DNA from: Stomorhina lunata
Lineage: Eukaryota > Arthropoda > Insecta > Diptera > Rhiniidae
NCBI GenBank assembly: GCA_933228675.1
Contig: OW121742.1
Span: 106,098,940-106,162,939 of the forward strand
Length of the DNA: 64,000 bases
Reading direction: 5' to 3'
In this document: piece after piece, positions 22,862 to 35,100 of the stretch
Layout of the letters: each line of letters begins with the position of its first letter
Numbering within the stretch: position 1 is the first letter of the stretch
Position numbers and translations under genes: made by a program
The notes under the pieces: model-generated
The model's database searches: none
What the model saw: the letters and a program-made list of their open reading frames with translations, nothing else
Told to the model about the DNA's origin: nothing

Positions 22862-25800
22862 ATAATTAACAAGAAAATCAAGTTTAAAGTTTTTTATAAA
22901 AAAATTTCAAAAAAATCAATTTTTGGTGTGAAATATGAGTAATCATAGGATTTCGTTATTTTAGCTCTAGCTATCACAATTAACGAGAAAATCAAGTTTA
23001 AAGTTTTTTATAAAAAATTTTCAACAAAATCAATTTTTGACATGAAATATGAGTGATCACAGGATTTCGTTCTTTTTGCTCTAGCTATCATAATTAATGA
23101 GAAAATCAAGTTTAAAGTTTTTTATCCAAAATTTTCAAAAAAAATCAATTTTTGGTTTGAAATATAAGTGATCACAGCATTTCGTTATTTCTGCTCTAGC
23201 TGTCATAATTAACGAGAAAATCAAGTTTAAAGTTTTTTGTAAAAAATTTTCAAAAAAATCAATTTTTGGTTTGAAATATGGGTGATCACAGGATTTCGTT
23301 ATTTTTGCTCTAGCTATCATAATTAGCGAGAAAATCAAGTTTAAAGTTTTTTATAAAAAAGATTTCAAAAAAATCAATTTTTGGTATAAAATATGAGTGA
23401 TCACAGGATTTCGTTATTTTTGCGAGAAAATCAAGTTTAAAGTTTTTTATAGAAAATTTTCAAAAGAAATCAATTTTTCGTATGAAATATGGGTGATCAC
23501 AGGATTTCGTTATTTTTGCTCTAGCTATCATAATTAACGAGAAAATCAAGTTTAAAGTTTTTTATAAAAAAGATTTCAAAAAAATCAGTTTTTGGTATGA
23601 AATATGAGTGATCACGGGATTTCGTTATTTTTGCGAGAAAATCAAGTTTAAAGTTTTTTATAAAAAATTTTCAAAAAAATCAATTTTTGTTTTGAAATAT
23701 ATATGAGTGATCACGGGATTTCGTTATTTTTGCTCTAGCTATCATAATTAACGAGAAAATCAAGTTTAAAGTTTTTTTTTAATTTTCAAAAAAAATCAAT
23801 TTTTGGTATGAAATATGAGTGATCACGGGATTTCGTTATTTTTGCTCTATCTATCATAATTAACGAGAAAATCAAGTTTAAAGTTTTTTTTAATTTTCAA
23901 AAAAAATCAATTTTTGGTATGAAATATGAGTGATCACGGGATTTCGTTATTTTTGCTCTAGCTATCATAATTAACGAGAAAATCAAGTTTAAAGTTTTTT
24001 TTTTTTAATTTTCAAATTTTGGTATGAAATATGAGTGATCACAGGATTTCATTATTTTTGCTCTAGCTATCATAATTAACGAGAAAATCAAGTTTAAAGT
24101 TTTTTATAAAAAAGATTTCAAAAAAATCAGTTTTTGGTATGAAATATGAGTGATCACGGGATTTCGTTATTTTTGCGAGAAAATCAAGTTTAAAGTTTTT
24201 TATAAAAAATTTTCAAAAAAAATCAATTTTTCGTATGAAATATGAGTGATCACAGGATTTCGTTATTTTTGCTCTAGCTATCATAATTAACGAGAAAATC
24301 AAGTTTAAAGTTTTTTATAAAAAATTTTCAAAAAAAATCAATTTTTCGTATGAAATATGAGTGATCACAGGATTTCGTTATTTTTGCTCTAGCTATCATA
24401 ATTAACGAGAAAATCAAGTTTAAAGTTTTTTATAAAAAATTTTCAAAAAAAATCAATTTTTCGTATGAAATATGAGTGATCACAGGATTTCGTTATTTTT
24501 GCTCTAGCTATCATAATTAACGAGAAAATCAAGTTTAAAGTTTTTTATAAAAAATTTTCAAAAAAAATCAATTTTTCGTATGAAATATGAGTGATCACAG
24601 GATTTCGTTATTTTTGCTCTAGCTATCATAATTAACGAGAAAATCAAGTTTAAAGTTTTTTATAAAAAATTTTCAAAAAAAATCAATTTTTCGTATGAAA
24701 TATGAGTGATCACAGGATTTCGTTATTTTTGCTCTAGCTATCATAATTAACGAGAAAATCAAGTTTAAAGTTTTTTATAAAAAATTAAAAAAAATCAATT
24801 TTTGGTATGAAATATGAGTGATCACAGGATTTCATTATTTTTGCTCTAGCTATCATAATTAACAAGAAAATCAAGTTTAAAGTTTTTTTTTTAATTTTCA
24901 AAAAAAAAAAATTTTGGTATGAAATATGAGTGATCACGGGATTTCGTTATTTTTGCTCTAGCTATCATAATTAACGAGAAAATCAAGTTTAAAGTTTTTT
25001 ATAAAAAATTTTCAAAAAAATCAATTTTTCGTATGAAATATGAGTGATCACAGGATTTCGTTATTTTTGCTCTAGCTATCATAATTAACGAGAAAATCAA
25101 GTTTAAAGTTTTTTATAAAAAATTTTCAAAAAAATCAATTTTTGTTTTGAAATATATATGAGTGATCACAGGACTTCGTTATTTTTGCTCTAGCTATCAT
25201 AATTAACGAGAAAATCAAGTTTAAAGTTTTTTATAAAAAATTTTCAAAAAAAATCAATTTTTGGTATGAAATATGAGTGATCACAGGATTTCGTTATTTT
25301 TGCTCTAGCTATCATAATTAACGAGAAAATCAAGTTTAAAGTTTTTTATAAAAAAGATTTCAAAAAAATCAATTTTTGGTATGAAATATGAGTGATCACA
25401 GGATTTCGTTATTTTTGCTCTAGCTATCATAATTAACGAGAAAATCAAGTTTAAAGTTTTTTTTTTAATTTTCAAATTTTGGTATGAAATATGAGTGATC
25501 ACAGGATTTCATTATTTTTGCTCTAGCTATCATAATTAACGAGAAAATCAAGTTTAAAGTTTTTTTTTAATTTTCAAAAAAAATCAATTTTTGGTTTCAA
25601 ATATGAGTGATCACAGGATTTTGTTATTTTTGCTCTAGCTATCATAATTAACGAGAAAATCAAGTTTAAAGTTTTTTATAAAAAATTAAAAAAAAAATCA
25701 ATTTTGGTATGAAATATGAGTGATCACGGGATTTCGTTATTTTTGCTCTAGCTATCATAATTAACGAGAAAATCAAGTTTAAAGTTTTTTTTTAATTTTC

Positions 25801-27285
25801 AAAAAAAATCAATTTTTGGTTTCAAATATGAGTGATCACAGGATTTTGTTATTTTTGCTCTAGCTATCATAATTAACGAGAAAATCAAGTTTAAAGTTTT
25901 TTATAAAAAATTAAAAAAAAAATCAATTTTGGTATGAAATATGAGTGATCACGGGATTTCGTTATTTTTGCTCTAGCTATCATAATTAACGAGAAAATCA
26001 AGTTTAAAGTTTTTTATAAAAAATTTTCAAAAAAAATCAATTTTTGGTATGAAATATGAGTGATCACAGGATTTCGTTATTTTTGCTCTAGCTATCATAA
26101 TTAACGAGAAAATCAAGTTTAAAGTTTTTTTTTTTAATTTTCAAATTTTGGTATGAAATATGAGTGATCACAGGATTTCATTATTTTTGCTCTAGCTATC
26201 ATAATTAACGAGAAAATCAAGTTTAAAGTTTTTTTTTAATTTTCAAAAAAAATCAATTTTTGGTTTCAAATATGAGTGATCACAGGATTTTGTTATTTTT
26301 GCTCTAGCTATCATAATTAACGAGAAAATCAAGTTTAAAGTTTTTTATAAAAAATTAAAAAAAAAATCAATTTTGGTATGAAATATGAGTGATCACGGGA
26401 TTTCGTTATTTTTGCTCTAGCTATCATAATTAACGAGAAAATCAAGTTTAAAGTTTTTTTTTAATTTTCAAAAAAAATCAATTTTTGGTTTCAAATATGA
26501 GTGATCACAGGATTTTGTTATTTTTGCTCTAGCTATCATAATTAACGAGAAAATCAAGTTTAAAGTTTTTTATAAAAAATTAAAAAAAAAATCAATTTTG
26601 GTATGAAATATGAGTGATCACGGGATTTCGTTATTTTTGCTCTAGCTATCATAATTAACGAGAAAATCAAGTTTAAAGTTTTTTATAAAAAATTTTCAAA
26701 AAAAATCAATTTTTGGTATGAAATATGAGTGATCACAGGATTTCGTTATTTTTGCTCTAGCTATCATAATTAACGAGAAAATCAAGTTTAAAGTTTTTTT
26801 TTTTAATTTTCAAATTTTGGTATGAAATATGAGTGATCACAGGATTTCATTATTTTTGCTCTAGCTATCATAATTAACGAGAAAATCAAGTTTAAAGTTT
26901 TTTATAAAAAATTTTCAAAAAAAATCAGTTTTTGGTATGAAATATGAGTGATCACGGGATTTCGTTATTTTTGCGAGAAAATCAAGTTTAAAGTTTTTTT
27001 ATAAAAAATTTTCAAAAAAATCAATTTTTGTTATGAAATATGAGTGATCACAAGATTTCGTTATTTTTGCTCTAGCTATCATAATTAACGAGAAAATCAA
27101 GTTTAAAGTTTTTTATAAAAAAGATTTCAAAAAAATCAATTTTTGGTATGAAATATGAGTGATCACAGGATTTCGTTATTTTTGCTCTATCTTCGTAAAT
27201 AACTAGAAAATCAAGTTTAAAGTTTTTTATAAAATACTTTCAAAAAATCAATTTTTGGTATGAAATATGAGTTTATATGGAGAAT
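22862..27285 (+). repeat. Satellite array, 115-bp monomer with higher-order structure
   Basis: About 38 head-to-tail monomers, usually 115 bp. The core is 'aacgagaaaatcaagtttaa', a poly-T/A variable centre, 'gaaatatgagtgatcacagg', then 'atttcgttatttttgctct' and 'agctatcataatt'. Monomers carry TGATCA. Short variants lack 'tctagctatcataattaac'. Bases 24196-24770 are nearly identical copies of one variant. From about 25455 a six-monomer pattern repeats with a period of about 665 bp (variant marker 'aattttcaaattttggtatg' at about 25466, 26133 and 26799). Edge monomers at 22862 and 27190-27285 are more diverged. No coding sequence; short frames here are satellite translation. Confidence 0.95.
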
Positions 27286-27971
27286 TGTTGTAAGTATCCA
27301 GAGTTTTTTTTAACATTTTTTAAGTAATATCGACATTTTTACATACATATAAAAGATTTTATTATGTTGTTCAATTAAAAAAGAAAATAATTACAAAAAT
27401 TTCAAATAAAAAAAATAAAACATAAAAAATAACTTGATGAGATTGAAAAAAAAAATACTTTTGGTATCAAAACATGTAAAATATTTAAAAATAAGGAAAT
27501 TTTGAATAACAAATTTTGGTATGAAAAACAAAACGAATTTTAACATAAACTTATGGCTTAATTATGTTAAATATTGCATTTTATGAAATGTTTTCAAATT
27601 ATAATTAAAGTATGTATTTATAAAATTAAAGTTATATTAAAAAAATAATATGGCAAATACTTGAGAGATTAAAATGAATTTGTAAAATCATACTTTCCTT
27701 TTAAAAGAGATGTTTGGTTCTTCAAAAAGTTTGACATGCATATAATGAAAGTATGAAAGACACTTTTGTTTTTAAAAAACTTATACTTAAATTTACATTT
27801 TTAAAAATAGGTTTTATAACTTACTAGCTACAATTAAAAAGAGTTTAACTTAGGATTTAACAATATTAAAGTTTATGTTAGTTCCTAAATTTGCAAAATG
27901 TAAAAAATGTATAATTAAATTAATAATAAAAAAAAGAGTTCTATACACAAATGATTTGTTTAAAATTAATA
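27286..27971. other. AT-rich spacer downstream of Cut8
   Basis: No genes or repeats recognised beyond poly-A/T runs. This is the 3' flank of the minus-strand Cut8 gene; I did not find a strong AATAAA on the minus strand close to its stop. Confidence 0.4.
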
Positions 27972-29871
27972 TTAAAGACTTGTCCGTCCCTTGGAGAAAG
28001 CCTTATTTAGAGTATTAATACAGGACAAAACATCTTCATAATCTTGTGACCAATCACGCAAACTACGTTCGAGACTGTGAAGCCGCGATGAACCGAGTCG
28101 CATGCCGCCACATTTAACCGCCGCCATGCAGCTACAAGTTAGCATTTTGAAACATTGTCGCCGTGTTGTATTATGGGTGGCATTGTCCCAATTTGGTGTA
28201 GCTTTGACATAGGGCCAGGCCATAAAGGCATAATCGAGCAGAGCATCCCAATGAGCGGAATCATGCAATTGTTTGGTGTGTTGGGAGACTAAACGTTTAA
28301 ATTCATTGAGATGCAGAGAAGCGCGAGTAAAGGCCGTACTATCGGTTTTCTTGCAGAGACGAGAGGTAGGCAAAGATTTGAATATCATGCGTTTGGCATG
28401 TAGGAGTTCCTGCTCCATTATTCTGTAAGAAATGAATTTTTTTAATAAATTGTATGTTAGTGCAAATATTTAAATATGAATTATCAGGCATGTCACAAAT
28501 TTCGTTCGGAATTGAAATTATTCTGTACTTAGGTTATACACAGCCATGTCACATAACTCAATTCCATGCGGAAGTGAAATGAATTCCGTTTTTTGCTTCT
28601 ATGGAAAAACTAAAACGAAATTCCAAATATCTGACATGTCACAAATTCCGTTCGTAATTGAACCCATTTCGTAGTTGAATTTCGATCGAAATGGTTTTAG
28701 GTTTTATAGATTCCGAAAAAATTTTAATGTTTAAAATCATTACAAAACACAATTTTTTGAATTGAAATCAGTAACTCTATCATTTAGGCTTGTCACAAAT
28801 TCCGTTCGGAATTGAAACCATTCCGTAGTTGAATTCCGATCGAAATGGTTTTAGGTTCTATAGATTCCGAAAATTTGTAAATGCTCTAAAACATTACGAA
28901 ACACGTTTTTTTAATTTAGATAAGTAACTCTATCTTTGTTTTAACAAATAATACTTAATTATTGAGGAAATTGTTCAAATATTGAATAAACAAAGAAAAA
29001 CATACAAATTCAATTCCACTCTAAAAATAGAAAGTGGTTCATTTCAAAAAAATATAATCCAGCTCTGTTAAATCACAAGTTCAAGGCACTCTTCATTTCA
29101 AAGCATTTTAATGCAATCATCCTTTTTTACAAGGTATAACTCACTGAATACTTTGAAAACTTTTCTTTACTATTAAAACTTAAAATTATTCTAAATCACT
29201 ATTACTTACTCAATATTGGGTGTTGGTAATTGAGCCCTAAGTTCCGCCTCTGCCTTTGGATTTCCCGCCACCAATTTACCCACTATCAATTCAATCAATT
29301 GTTGTTGTGACAAACCCTGCAGTAAAGTTGCCAAAGGTAATTCCTCATTTAATTGTCCTATAGGCTTTTCCTCCTCACACAAACGTGATCTTTTAACTAA
29401 GGGCGGTGTGCCCGGCCACAATTGTTGTTTGGCATTTTGTTTTGTAGGTGAACTGGCATAAGCATTGCCAAAACACATAGTACCCGGTTCTGGGGGAGTA
29501 CTACCCATAGTTAAACGCTTGCGTGGAGAACTTCTTAAAATCATATTAGTATTTAAGGGCATTTTAGTAGGAGTACGCTGGAAAGGATTACGCATAACTG
29601 AATTAGTGGCGGCAGCGGCCTGTTCTGGAGTCCAGTCCAACAGAGGACGTCGTCTGCCGCGTTGTCTTATTATCAATTCATCCGGTGATGGTATCAAGCT
29701 TTCGAAATCCTGCGACAAAGCGACATTTGTATTGTTGTCCATCAGCGAGGAAGCAAATATAGAGGCTGGTGTGGGCTCATCAGGTCGCATTGTATTTGTT
29801 GGTGTTGTGGCCATACGTAAAGCCTCCAAGCGATCAGCCAGAGCAATTCTATTATTTTGTGGTGTTGTCAT
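27972..29871 (-). CDS. Cut8: Cut8 family nuclear proteasome tethering protein
   Basis: Two exons, 29871-29210 and 28422-27972, joined in frame across a 787-base intron (donor GTAAGT at 29209, acceptor TTACAG ending 28423). The split codon is Glu (GA|A), giving 370 residues. Cut8/STS1 proteins anchor the 26S proteasome at the nuclear envelope. The N-terminal half is polar with a basic 'RSSPRKRL' stretch that could be a nuclear localisation signal. The Cut8 domain starts at about residue 178 with 'LPLATLLQGLSQQQLIELI' and runs through 'ELRAQLPTPNIEI' to 'AKRMIFKSLPTSRL', the family signature just after the exon junction. Helices continue to the C terminus ('LDYAFMAWPYVKATPNWDN', 'SLRDWSQDYEDVLSCI'). 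The ATG at 29871 is the first in a long open frame. The neighbouring Pex16 is on the opposite strand. I am confident of the family. Confidence 0.9.
28480..28905 (-). repeat. Dispersed repeats inside the Cut8 intron
   Basis: Three copies of a sequence starting 'catgtcacaaattccgttcg' occur at about 28486, 28637 and 28790. The last two are about 155 bp apart and near-identical through 'cgatcgaaatggttttaggtt' and 'atagattccgaaaa'. A more diverged partial copy lies between them at about 28549. They contain many GGAATT/GAATTCC blocks that could pair with each other in the transcript. Probably a degraded transposon with tandem subunits. Confidence 0.7.
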
Positions 29872-31130
29872 TTTATCTTTTTAAAATTCTATCTTTTATT
29901 GTAAAAATATTTCTTATTTCTTAGTTTAATGCGGGACCTTGTTTCTGGTCTAATGTTTCTTATCTAATACTGCGTAATTTAATATCCTAATGCTTCTTGC
30001 CGCTTCAACAAGCAGCAGCTGGTGGTACAGTTTTATTTGTCCTTTATGAATCGTATGTTGTACAAATGTTGATTTTCCTGCAGGAATTTTCCTTTGTTTC
30101 TTTCTTATTTTCTATTTCATCACCTGCCTAGTAAAATTGTTTTGTTTTCGTTTTCTGCTTTTGCAGTTTTTCTTAGCTTTTCCGCCAACAGTAATACAAG
30201 TCCAGCGGTTTAGAAAGCATAAATACAAAATCTGAGTTTTCTTTTTTATATTTCCACTTTAAAATGGGGTTGTGAAAATTTCCTTGCTTTAAAATAAATT
30301 TGTTTAATAGTTTATTATAAGTCAAATAAAGTTTTATTTAAAATTAACATTACTTAATATAAGATATTTGTTAATTTTTAGTGCTTTCCCTAAGAAAAGT
30401 TGTCAACACCTCTGATTTAAAATTGTTTTTGCATTACCTTTTCGTTTTGTTTTTTTATTTTGTTTGTTTTCTTGCTTTTTGCAATCAAACTGAACAACAC
30501 AGAGTCGCGTTTTAATAAAAAGTGCTGCCAAATTCCAGAGACTTAAAAGATTATGTCGTAAAAGTAACAAAAACAGTTATTTGCTAAAGCATGGTACAGC
30601 TACTAGGTAAAATCATGTAACGCATTTAACCAACAAAAACACGTGAAGTTTATAAAAGGTGCGAAAAGTAAAATTAAACTATGGAGTGATGCGTGCGGTG
30701 CAAATTTTAAATTCATGTTTAAAGATGAAAAATTATATTATCATTTTTTCATGTTTACATATTATTAAATATACATACATATTAGACCGTTCACAATTCG
30801 TTGCAAATAGTCTAGTACGGCAAATGAAAAATTTTTCAAATTTTTTCTATAGAAATTTTTTAATTTGCTTCACCGCACAGTGGATTAAATCATCTAAACT
30901 GTAAGTATGATTACATCAGTGTTTTGAGAGAATCTTTAAAGAGGACCAAATCTTTCTGAATTTTAGCTTTATGTGTGTTTTCAAAGGATGTATTATCGGG
31001 CGTCTGAAGTAAAAAAAAATTTCGACCCTGTAGCCCAATAGGTTAATTTTCGTATTTTGGAATGGATTGGAGAAACAAAGGAAATACTTGCGTGCTTTAC
31101 TATAACAACTATTATGGGTTTTAAGTTATT
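29872..31130. other. Intergenic region upstream of Cut8
   Basis: Contains the 5' flank of Cut8, presumably its promoter, but I cannot identify a TATA box or initiator with confidence. The open frame at 30659-30904 has no gene-like composition and is not called. Confidence 0.4.
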
Positions 31131-31360
31131 TCACTTCCGTTGAAGTTTCGGACGTCCCTCAGGATCATTTTCGAACACTTTTCTTGCCGGAGTATTTTCG
31201 TCCATTCGCATAACATATCCTAGACAACACAGCCGCTGCTGTTTAATGCGTATTACTATGTCGATGTCAGCGTATAACTCATATAGCTCATGATTCATTC
31301 GATGTCGATATTCTTTGTTGATGCAAACTGGTCCAAAAAATTTTCGTAACATCTTCCTTT
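31131..31360 (-). pseudogene. LINE C-terminal fragment ('RMDENTPARKVF' family)
   Basis: The minus-strand frame (31352-31131) reads 'MLRKFFGPVCINKEYRHRMN', 'RIKQQRLCCLGYVMRMDENT' and 'PARKVFENDPEGRPKLQRK'. This is the conserved C-terminal segment of a non-LTR retrotransposon protein (xRLxWLGHVxRMxxxxPARKVF). The same family is present at 12705-13075. The upstream polymerase is not present. Confidence 0.75.
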
Positions 31361-31779
31361 CAACATGCTATATTATATATTCCCCGTCAACATAATACAT
31401 TACTCCCAGACAACACGCTACTTTATCCCCCGGAAACACATGCTGAATTAATCCTGGGAAGCATGCTACACTACCCCGCCAACATCTTGCTACATTAACC
31501 CCCTCCCAAGCACACAAGCAAGCTACAATATTCTAAAAGATCACTCAAAAGTTACTATTTAATATATTTTAGCTCTGTTGGTGACACAACGCAAATTTTG
31601 GATGAAGGCTTTAAAAGAAACACAGTATAATTGAATAAATCCATCGAATAGCAACTGCAATTAGAATGGCTTTTAAAGACATGGCTTTTAAAGAAAATAA
31701 AATTGCTATGCTCTTTTAGCTGATGTATCCCAAGCATTTGATAATGGTTTAATATATAAATTTAAAAAGATTTTCCCTA

Positions 31780-31985
31780 TGGATATATAAGCGTCTAGAT
31801 AGCTATTTGATTCAACACCCAAAGTTTATACTTAAAGAAGAAGAGTTCATAAGTACACCACAACCTATTGAAGCTGGTGTACTCCAAGGTGGTATATTTG
31901 GCCCATTCATCTTATATACACCTCTGATATACCTACAAATATATATCATCAACATTTGCAAATGATACTGCAATTTTAGGTACTA
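31780..31985 (+). pseudogene. LINE reverse transcriptase fragment (Jockey-like, plus strand)
   Basis: A short plus-strand fragment with 'PIEAGVLQGGIFGPFILYT' (the xAGVPQGSxLGPxLY box) at about 31868-31925. After a frame change it reads 'STFANDTAILG' (about 31948-31980), which corresponds to the catalytic FADD box with the first Asp changed to Asn. Heavily decayed. Confidence 0.65.
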
Positions 31986-32610
31986 GGTTAGGTTAAAGTG
32001 GCAGTCTGAAAAAACACAGACTCACTTAGGCTACGAAGTTCATTGAAGGTAGTAAAATAACATATCACTAGCTTCTCCTGTTAAACCATCCCGAGCGCTT
32101 TAAAAAGCTCTTAAGCCTTAAGCTCTTAAACCCACAATTAATCCCCTACTGTTCGCTAGGGCAGGGTAAGTGCATAGGAGATATTTTTATTGATTCAGTC
32201 TCCTCCTCGTCTCCACAGCTCTGCAAATGTCATTAGTGGTAACCTTTAGCCTAATTGCATGTCTTCAAATTAAACAGAGTTAAGTTATAACAGATACGAG
32301 CAATGAGACATCAGCTCTTGATAATGACAGCAATCTGTGAGAGCGTTGCCTATCCAAACAGGGCCACATCTGTTTGGAGTGAATACAGCCATTGACAGAC
32401 GCCCACCTATAATTTGTTAAAAAATTAGAACTCTCTCGCAGTAGGATGTTGCAAGTGGCTAGAGGCATGCCCCCGGGCTCCATTTCGGCTGAAATCGCTT
32501 AGCTCGTCTGCTCCGCAATTCTCTGTAATATTCCTGTGGCCTGGAACCCATATGAGGTTTATACCGAACTGCTGGGCCATCTTGTTAAGAGATTTTAAGT
32601 ACTAACCTTT
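31986..32610 (-). pseudogene. LINE RNase H and C-terminal fragment (minus)
   Basis: Minus-strand reading from about 32595 gives 'KMAQQFGINLIWVPGHRNIT', the RNase H WVPGH box. Then 'ARGHA'-type sequence and 'NYRWASVNGCIHSKQMWPCL' precede 'SLLVSVIT' (down to 32280), which normally leads to a GHC zinc-knuckle region. The 3' end at about 31986 contains 'aggttaggttaaagtggcag', a plausible element terminus. Inactive. Confidence 0.7.
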
Positions 32611-33176
32611 AACCTTTTTAAATCAACTCGACATTTACAGAATCACATACATATTTCAATTAAAAATAGTCGGGGCCATGTCCGTCCCAAAAGGATGGAT
32701 ACTAGCGACCTTTACACCAGATAAGGGAGAAGAATTCAAAAAATCTAATTTTAAAACAAGAATATAAATTACCAATAGATGGACTTTCATAAATAAATTA
32801 TTTCAATTTAAGATTGATTGCCTATTTTTAGTTCATTATTAAATTAAGATACAATAAATACAAATAAGCCGAAAAAACGTAGGACTAAGTATGTAAAACT
32901 TAAAGCAGGAAATGTTGAAAAATAAATACTTTTTACAAAAACCGGTGTTTTCTTTAAAAAGTCCCTAACTTTAGGTCTACCCTCGTACTTTTGGATGACG
33001 ATGAATACTAAATATTTTTTTGGTTATTAAGTACTCATTACTTGTACTGCTCTATTGGGTTCATTCCCGATAATTAACTTGTATCACAAAAGAAACTTTT
33101 ATTATCAAGTACAAAACGAAATACTACGGATTAGTTTTAGAAATTTACGATTATCGAAATAAAATTAAATATAGCC
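32611..33176. other. Upstream region of Pex16
   Basis: AT-rich sequence immediately 5' of Pex16. No clear TATA box or initiator could be chosen; no other gene seen. Confidence 0.4.
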
Positions 33177-34294
33177 ATGGATAAGCTAAAAGATATAATA
33201 AAAGCCTATGAAGCATGGGTAGCCAGGAATCCAGATACAGTGTGTGATGTTGAAACAACAACAAAATGGGTATCGTACTTTGTAGCAGGTGGGTGAAAAT
33301 AAATATTTCAGTAATTTGTAATTAAATTTAACGATTTTTTCTTATATTAGGACGTATTTCCGATTCAAATGTAGTCACAGAATTGATTTATTCTTTATCG
33401 AATCTATTGGTTCTATACAATGATCGCATCATTGCCCAAGATCGTCTGAAAAGAGGAGAAAAGGTGCCGGGTGAAATTGAACCGGTATCAAATGGTTTTT
33501 GCTATCGTCTAAAGGTCATGTTGACCACCCTCGAATATTGTGAAGTTTTCATAGAAATTTCGGCAAAACGTGTATTTGGTAACAAGGGAAAATGGTTTTT
33601 CATAGCGTGCTTGCAAGTACTTAAGACAGCTGGACGTTTCTTCATCCTGAAACACTCCACTGAACAAATTATCACTTCACCTGCTTTGCCCGCACTCAAT
33701 CGTAGAGCTTTGAAGAAAAACAAAACCAACAATAGCAATCAAAGTCTAGACAGCAGCCATCAGTTACAAAATAAATCTGTTATGGCGGAACATAATATTA
33801 CATTTCAATTGAAAAGATCTGGGCGTATAGTACGCAAAGTGGAAGGAGCTCCACCCCTACAATATCGTTCATTCAAACTTCATGAGGAAATACAGTTAAT
33901 GCAAAAATCACAAGTGCCCCGGGTTCTTTTGCAGGCAGAATACCTCTACATTGCTAAGCCTTTAATACATCTGGTATCTATGGGTATGTTTGGCGAAAGG
34001 TCTTGGAAGCAGTATACCATAGCATTGGCCCTTGACTTGGCTAGCATTAATATGTATCGTAAAAATCGTCATCTTATGACAAAACAACAGCAACTTATCT
34101 TATCTCATCGTTGTATTAATTTATTGCTCTACCTTATGCGCACCCCTTTCTATGAAAAATTCACCCAAACGCGCCTAGAAAGTATTTTAGGTTTCGTTGC
34201 CAATAATGTACCTATTGTTAAAATGGTGGCAGTGCCCATACGTGAATACATTCCCCACTGGCAGTCCAAATATTTCTACTTGTGGTCGACCTAA
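33177..34294 (+). CDS. Pex16: Peroxisomal membrane protein PEX16
   Basis: Two exons, 33177-33288 and 33351-34294, with a 62-base intron (GTGGGT donor, TATATTAG acceptor) splitting a Gly codon. The product is 351 residues, close to the roughly 336-341 of human and Drosophila PEX16. PEX16 is an integral membrane protein that recruits other peroxisomal membrane proteins through PEX3 and acts early in peroxisome formation. The start ATG (context AGCCATGG) opens 'MDKLKDIIKAYEAWVARNP'. The family signature 'YFVAGRISDSNVVTELIYSL' followed by 'SNLLVLYND' spans the junction at residues 34-62. A polar loop with 'ALKKNKTNNSNQSLDSS' at about 146-165 is followed by 'SGRIVRKVEGAPP' and a long C-terminal region ending 'PHWQSKYFYLWST'. 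Complete and apparently functional. Confidence 0.96.
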
Positions 34295-34654
34295 TCTAGA
34301 TTTTTTATATTAATATTTTATTACAACTAAGTAGCAGTTAATTTTAAATGATTTTATGTATAAGATGAAGATAAGTTGGTAAGGCTAGTTATATTTATAT
34401 GGGAACAGGCATTATTTTGTTGGCCAAATTTTAGCTTCTCTAGTTATATGACTTTTTAAGCAAACAAAGTCTATTTTTATACAAAATTAACTAGTTATGT
34501 ATAACAACGAAAAAGTATTTGAAATTGGTTTTATATTTGATTTAAGATGATAAACTTTATGATTTATCTTTCCATAAAAATAACTTGACAAATGTAGGAG
34601 TTTTTATTGATGTAAAAATTGCTTTACAAAAGGAAGTTGTTAAAAAAAATTTCT

Positions 34655-34660
34655 AATAAA
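34655..34660 (+). promoter_or_regulatory. Candidate polyadenylation signal of Pex16
   Basis: An AATAAA about 360 bases after the Pex16 stop codon, immediately followed by a second overlapping AATAAA-like run. It is the first perfect hexamer on the plus strand that I found downstream of the gene. Confidence 0.5.
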
Positions 34661-34769
34661 TAAAAATTAAAAGAACTACTATTGCTTTTTTTTCTTCGGA
34701 ATAGGAGTTTTTTTTGCCTTCCTCAAGTTGATCATAAAAGGCTTCTTTTATATAATCTTTCTACTCCGT

Positions 34770-35100
34770 GGGAGCCTGAGCATAAATCAATTGTATTGTC
34801 GCTAGCCTTTCGTTAACAAGGATGAACCTGGAAACTAGATTTCGCATTCTTTTGCTAATCATGAATCCGCAACCAAATTCATGAATACTCTTATGGCAAC
34901 TATAATACAGATCACCTTTTGGTGTCTTGGCGACGCCGTGGCTATTCCATCTAACTTCCAGGGAGCTACTGCGTATCTCGATTCGAAAATAAAACTGTTC
35001 AAATTTGTATGCTTTAAGCATTGTGTTTCGAAAATAGTTTCTCTCGAATCGAAATACGCAGTAACCCCTAAGGACAGCAGTCACATCAAACTTATACATA
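34770..35100 (-). pseudogene. LINE endonuclease fragment
   Basis: The minus-strand frame (35099-34761) contains 'SSSLEVRWNSHGVAKTPKGD', then 'CHKSIHEFGCGFMISKRMRN' and 'FILVNERLATIQLIYAQAPTE'. These are the central motifs of the apurinic/apyrimidinic-type endonuclease of non-LTR retrotransposons (xEVRWxGxGxxxTPxGD, GVGFxxSKRMR, YAPTE). The N-terminal part is at 35610-35860, separated by AT-rich sequence. Inactive. Confidence 0.8.

Noticed and set aside
23135..25502. Minus-strand open frames with repeated 'DFFE' and 'MIARAKITKSCDH' phrases
   Set aside because: Translations of the 115-bp satellite monomer.
22862..27285. Regular repeats considered as a CRISPR array
   Set aside because: Monomers are contiguous without unique spacers, and the surrounding genes are eukaryotic with introns.
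29465..29884. Plus-strand open frame of 139 codons opposite Cut8 exon 1
   Set aside because: It lies antisense to a confident coding exon and has no recognised features.
30659..30904. Open frame of 81 codons between Cut8 and Pex16
   Set aside because: No homology recognised, AT-driven composition, no splice or regulatory context.
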